Origin: an uncultured Paracoccaceae bacterium
GTDB lineage: Bacteria > Pseudomonadota > Alphaproteobacteria > Rhodobacterales > Rhodobacteraceae
Assembly (NCBI GenBank): GCA_913054485.1
Contig: CAJXHQ010000008.1
Coordinates: forward strand, 1 to 20,619
DNA: 20,619 bases
Direction of reading: 5' to 3'
The notes under the pieces were generated by a model. That model did no database searches and had not been told where the DNA came from. It was given only the letters and a program-made list of their open reading frames with translations. Both the position numbers and the translations under genes were made by a program. Numbering within the stretch: the first letter of the stretch is position 1; each line of letters opens with the position of its first letter. Below, piece by piece: positions 19,751-20,619 of this stretch.

Positions 19751-20619
19751 CTATGCTGGCGTGAAAGATAAATCCACTGTACTCAGTTTAGACGTATCTG
19801 ACACGATACGCTTGCGGATAATCACACCCGTTGACATAACGGCATATACATAATCGCCGGCAATAACCATTCTGACAACATCACCAAAGAAACTGTGGTG
19901 GGATTCATCATAGCCGGCCTGAAAATCATTGTTTAATCTATGTACGACGCCTGACGACTGAGCGATAAAGTACTCACCATTAACGGTCGGTAAGGTGACG
20001 ATATCCGTCACTGAGCCACCGAGGTTAGCCGCAATATCATTTAAGCTGCCGCCAAGGGAAGCATCGTCAATGACGGCTGCGCTTTCTTCATCACCATCTT
20101 GGCTTCCCGCCACAACGAACTGATTCGATACTGAGTTAAATGTAATACCTTTATTAAACTCTGAGTAGCTATCGAGGCCATTCGAAGTCAAACTGAATGT
20201 GCTACCCGCGTCAGTCGAGTAATAATACTTGGTCGGGTCGCTCGTCGATATCCCCATAAGATTATTCGCGCCATCGGACGCAAATTGCGCAACGGTATTA
20301 GAAGAAGGTAGTCCTGGTGGCGTAACCGAGCCCGCATTAGTTGCTTGCCAATTAGTGGCGTCATCAGTGCGCAAAATAAAGCCTAAACTTTCTATCGTTT
20401 CTTGCACACCCATATAAAAATAACCACTATTATAAACTAAAGAGTTTCCAATCCAGCGAGCTTCCCCCCCATCAAGCTGAGAAGGTAACACCGGCACAGT
20501 CCATGTCGCACCATCCGTCGAAACCATCAAGTCATCGGTTCCCACCGTCACGAACACACTATTATTGACCGCTACCGCACGTAAATTACCATCAACCCCA
20601 TCACCATCGGTTAATGATG
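19751..20619 (-). CDS. Hypothetical propeller-like protein with Asp-box motif (partial, N-terminus off right edge)
   Basis: The minus-strand frame is open from the right window edge to a TAG at 19751-19753, about 289 codons. A GTG at 20557 exists but the frame continues above it (ending ...GNLRAVAVNNSVFVTVG), so that is not a convincing start. The protein is rich in Ser, Thr, Gly, Asn and Asp and built of short strands. STDAGSTF, encoded at 20195-20218, fits the Asp-box consensus SxDxGxTF/W of sialidase/BNR-type propellers, and VSTDGATW near 20520 is a related copy. Blades such as NGEYFIAQSSGVVHRL and GDYVYAVMSTGVIIRK recur at roughly 40-50 residue spacing. It is probably an extracellular or outer-surface protein. 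No function can be assigned. Base composition is far lower in GC than all other genes here. Confidence 0.7.
   Translation of the reverse strand, partial: SLTDGDGVDGNLRAVAVNNSVFVTVGTDDLMVSTDGATWTVPVLPSQLDGGEARWIGNSLVYNSGYFYMGVQETIESLGFILRTDDATNWQATNAGSVTPPGLPSSNTVAQFASDGANNLMGISTSDPTKYYYSTDAGSTFSLTSNGLDSYSEFNKGITFNSVSNQFVVAGSQDGDEESAAVIDDASLGGSLNDIAANLGGSVTDIVTLPTVNGEYFIAQSSGVVHRLNNDFQAGYDESHHSFFGDVVRMVIAGDYVYAVMSTGVIIRKRIVSDTSKLSTVDLSFTPA

Noticed and set aside
1..20619. CRISPR array, tRNA or rRNA gene, insertion sequence or phage genes
   Set aside because: I found no regularly spaced repeats, no tRNA-like cloverleaf, no transposase or integrase motifs and no terminal inverted repeats flanking the blocks; neither joint carries a mobile-element signature.

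Overview
The window is a mosaic of three blocks that look as if they come from different bacteria. Positions 1 to about 16,730 are GC-rich and have the gene content of a marine Rhodobacteraceae (Roseobacter-group, Leisingera/Phaeobacter/Ruegeria-like) chromosome. Positions from about 16,730 to about 19,620-19,680 are also GC-rich but read like a Rhizobiaceae chromosome, because the bdhA-xdhA pair is in rhizobial order and its products resemble rhizobial proteins. The last kilobase is clearly AT-richer and carries the C-terminal part of an unrelated propeller-like protein, possibly from a marine gammaproteobacterium. The first joint cuts xdhA inside its FAD domain and fuses it in frame to an MmgE/PrpD gene that lacks its own N-terminus. 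The second joint falls where a divergent regulator gene would be expected. Together these suggest a chimeric assembly or clone, or less likely a very recent multi-source recombination. Taxonomic statements are inference from remembered protein families, not from a search.

Block 1, left part (1-6,519). A fumarylacetoacetate-hydrolase-family gene runs off the left edge on the minus strand. It is divergent from a DMT-family exporter, which is followed by a ProC-like NAD(P)-binding protein. After a regulatory gap comes a compact Entner-Doudoroff operon, zwf-edd-eda, which converts glucose-6-phosphate to pyruvate and glyceraldehyde-3-phosphate apart from the lactonase step (no pgl here). Its promoter region holds a LacI-type palindrome with a central CG lying over the -10 box, and a separate 25-bp inverted repeat.

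Block 1, middle and right (6,520-16,729). Four genes with start/stop overlaps (ATGA, ATGA, GTGA) encode hydantoinase/oxoprolinase subunits HyuA and HyuB, a HisC-like PLP aminotransferase and an Asp/Glu-racemase/arylmalonate-decarboxylase superfamily protein. The last has Arg where the first catalytic Cys of racemases would be. A small ThpR-type RNA 2',3'-cyclic phosphodiesterase/ligase follows. Converging from the right on the minus strand are an MmgE/PrpD gene (N-terminally truncated by the joint), a non-pyrrolysine MttB-family methyltransferase and an Ldh_2-family dehydrogenase. The two gene sets together could form an uncharacterised catabolic route for a methylated, cyclic or amide nitrogen compound. 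This is the best candidate for new biology in the window; the substrate cannot be read from sequence.

Block 2 (about 16,730-19,680, minus strand). It holds the truncated XdhA-like iron-sulfur/FAD subunit, 3-hydroxybutyrate dehydrogenase, a NUDIX hydrolase with a TTG start, and a RidA-family protein. The ridA promoter is overlaid by palindromic TetR-like operators. Block 3 (to the right edge) holds a 130-bp gene-free stretch and a partial Asp-box propeller protein.
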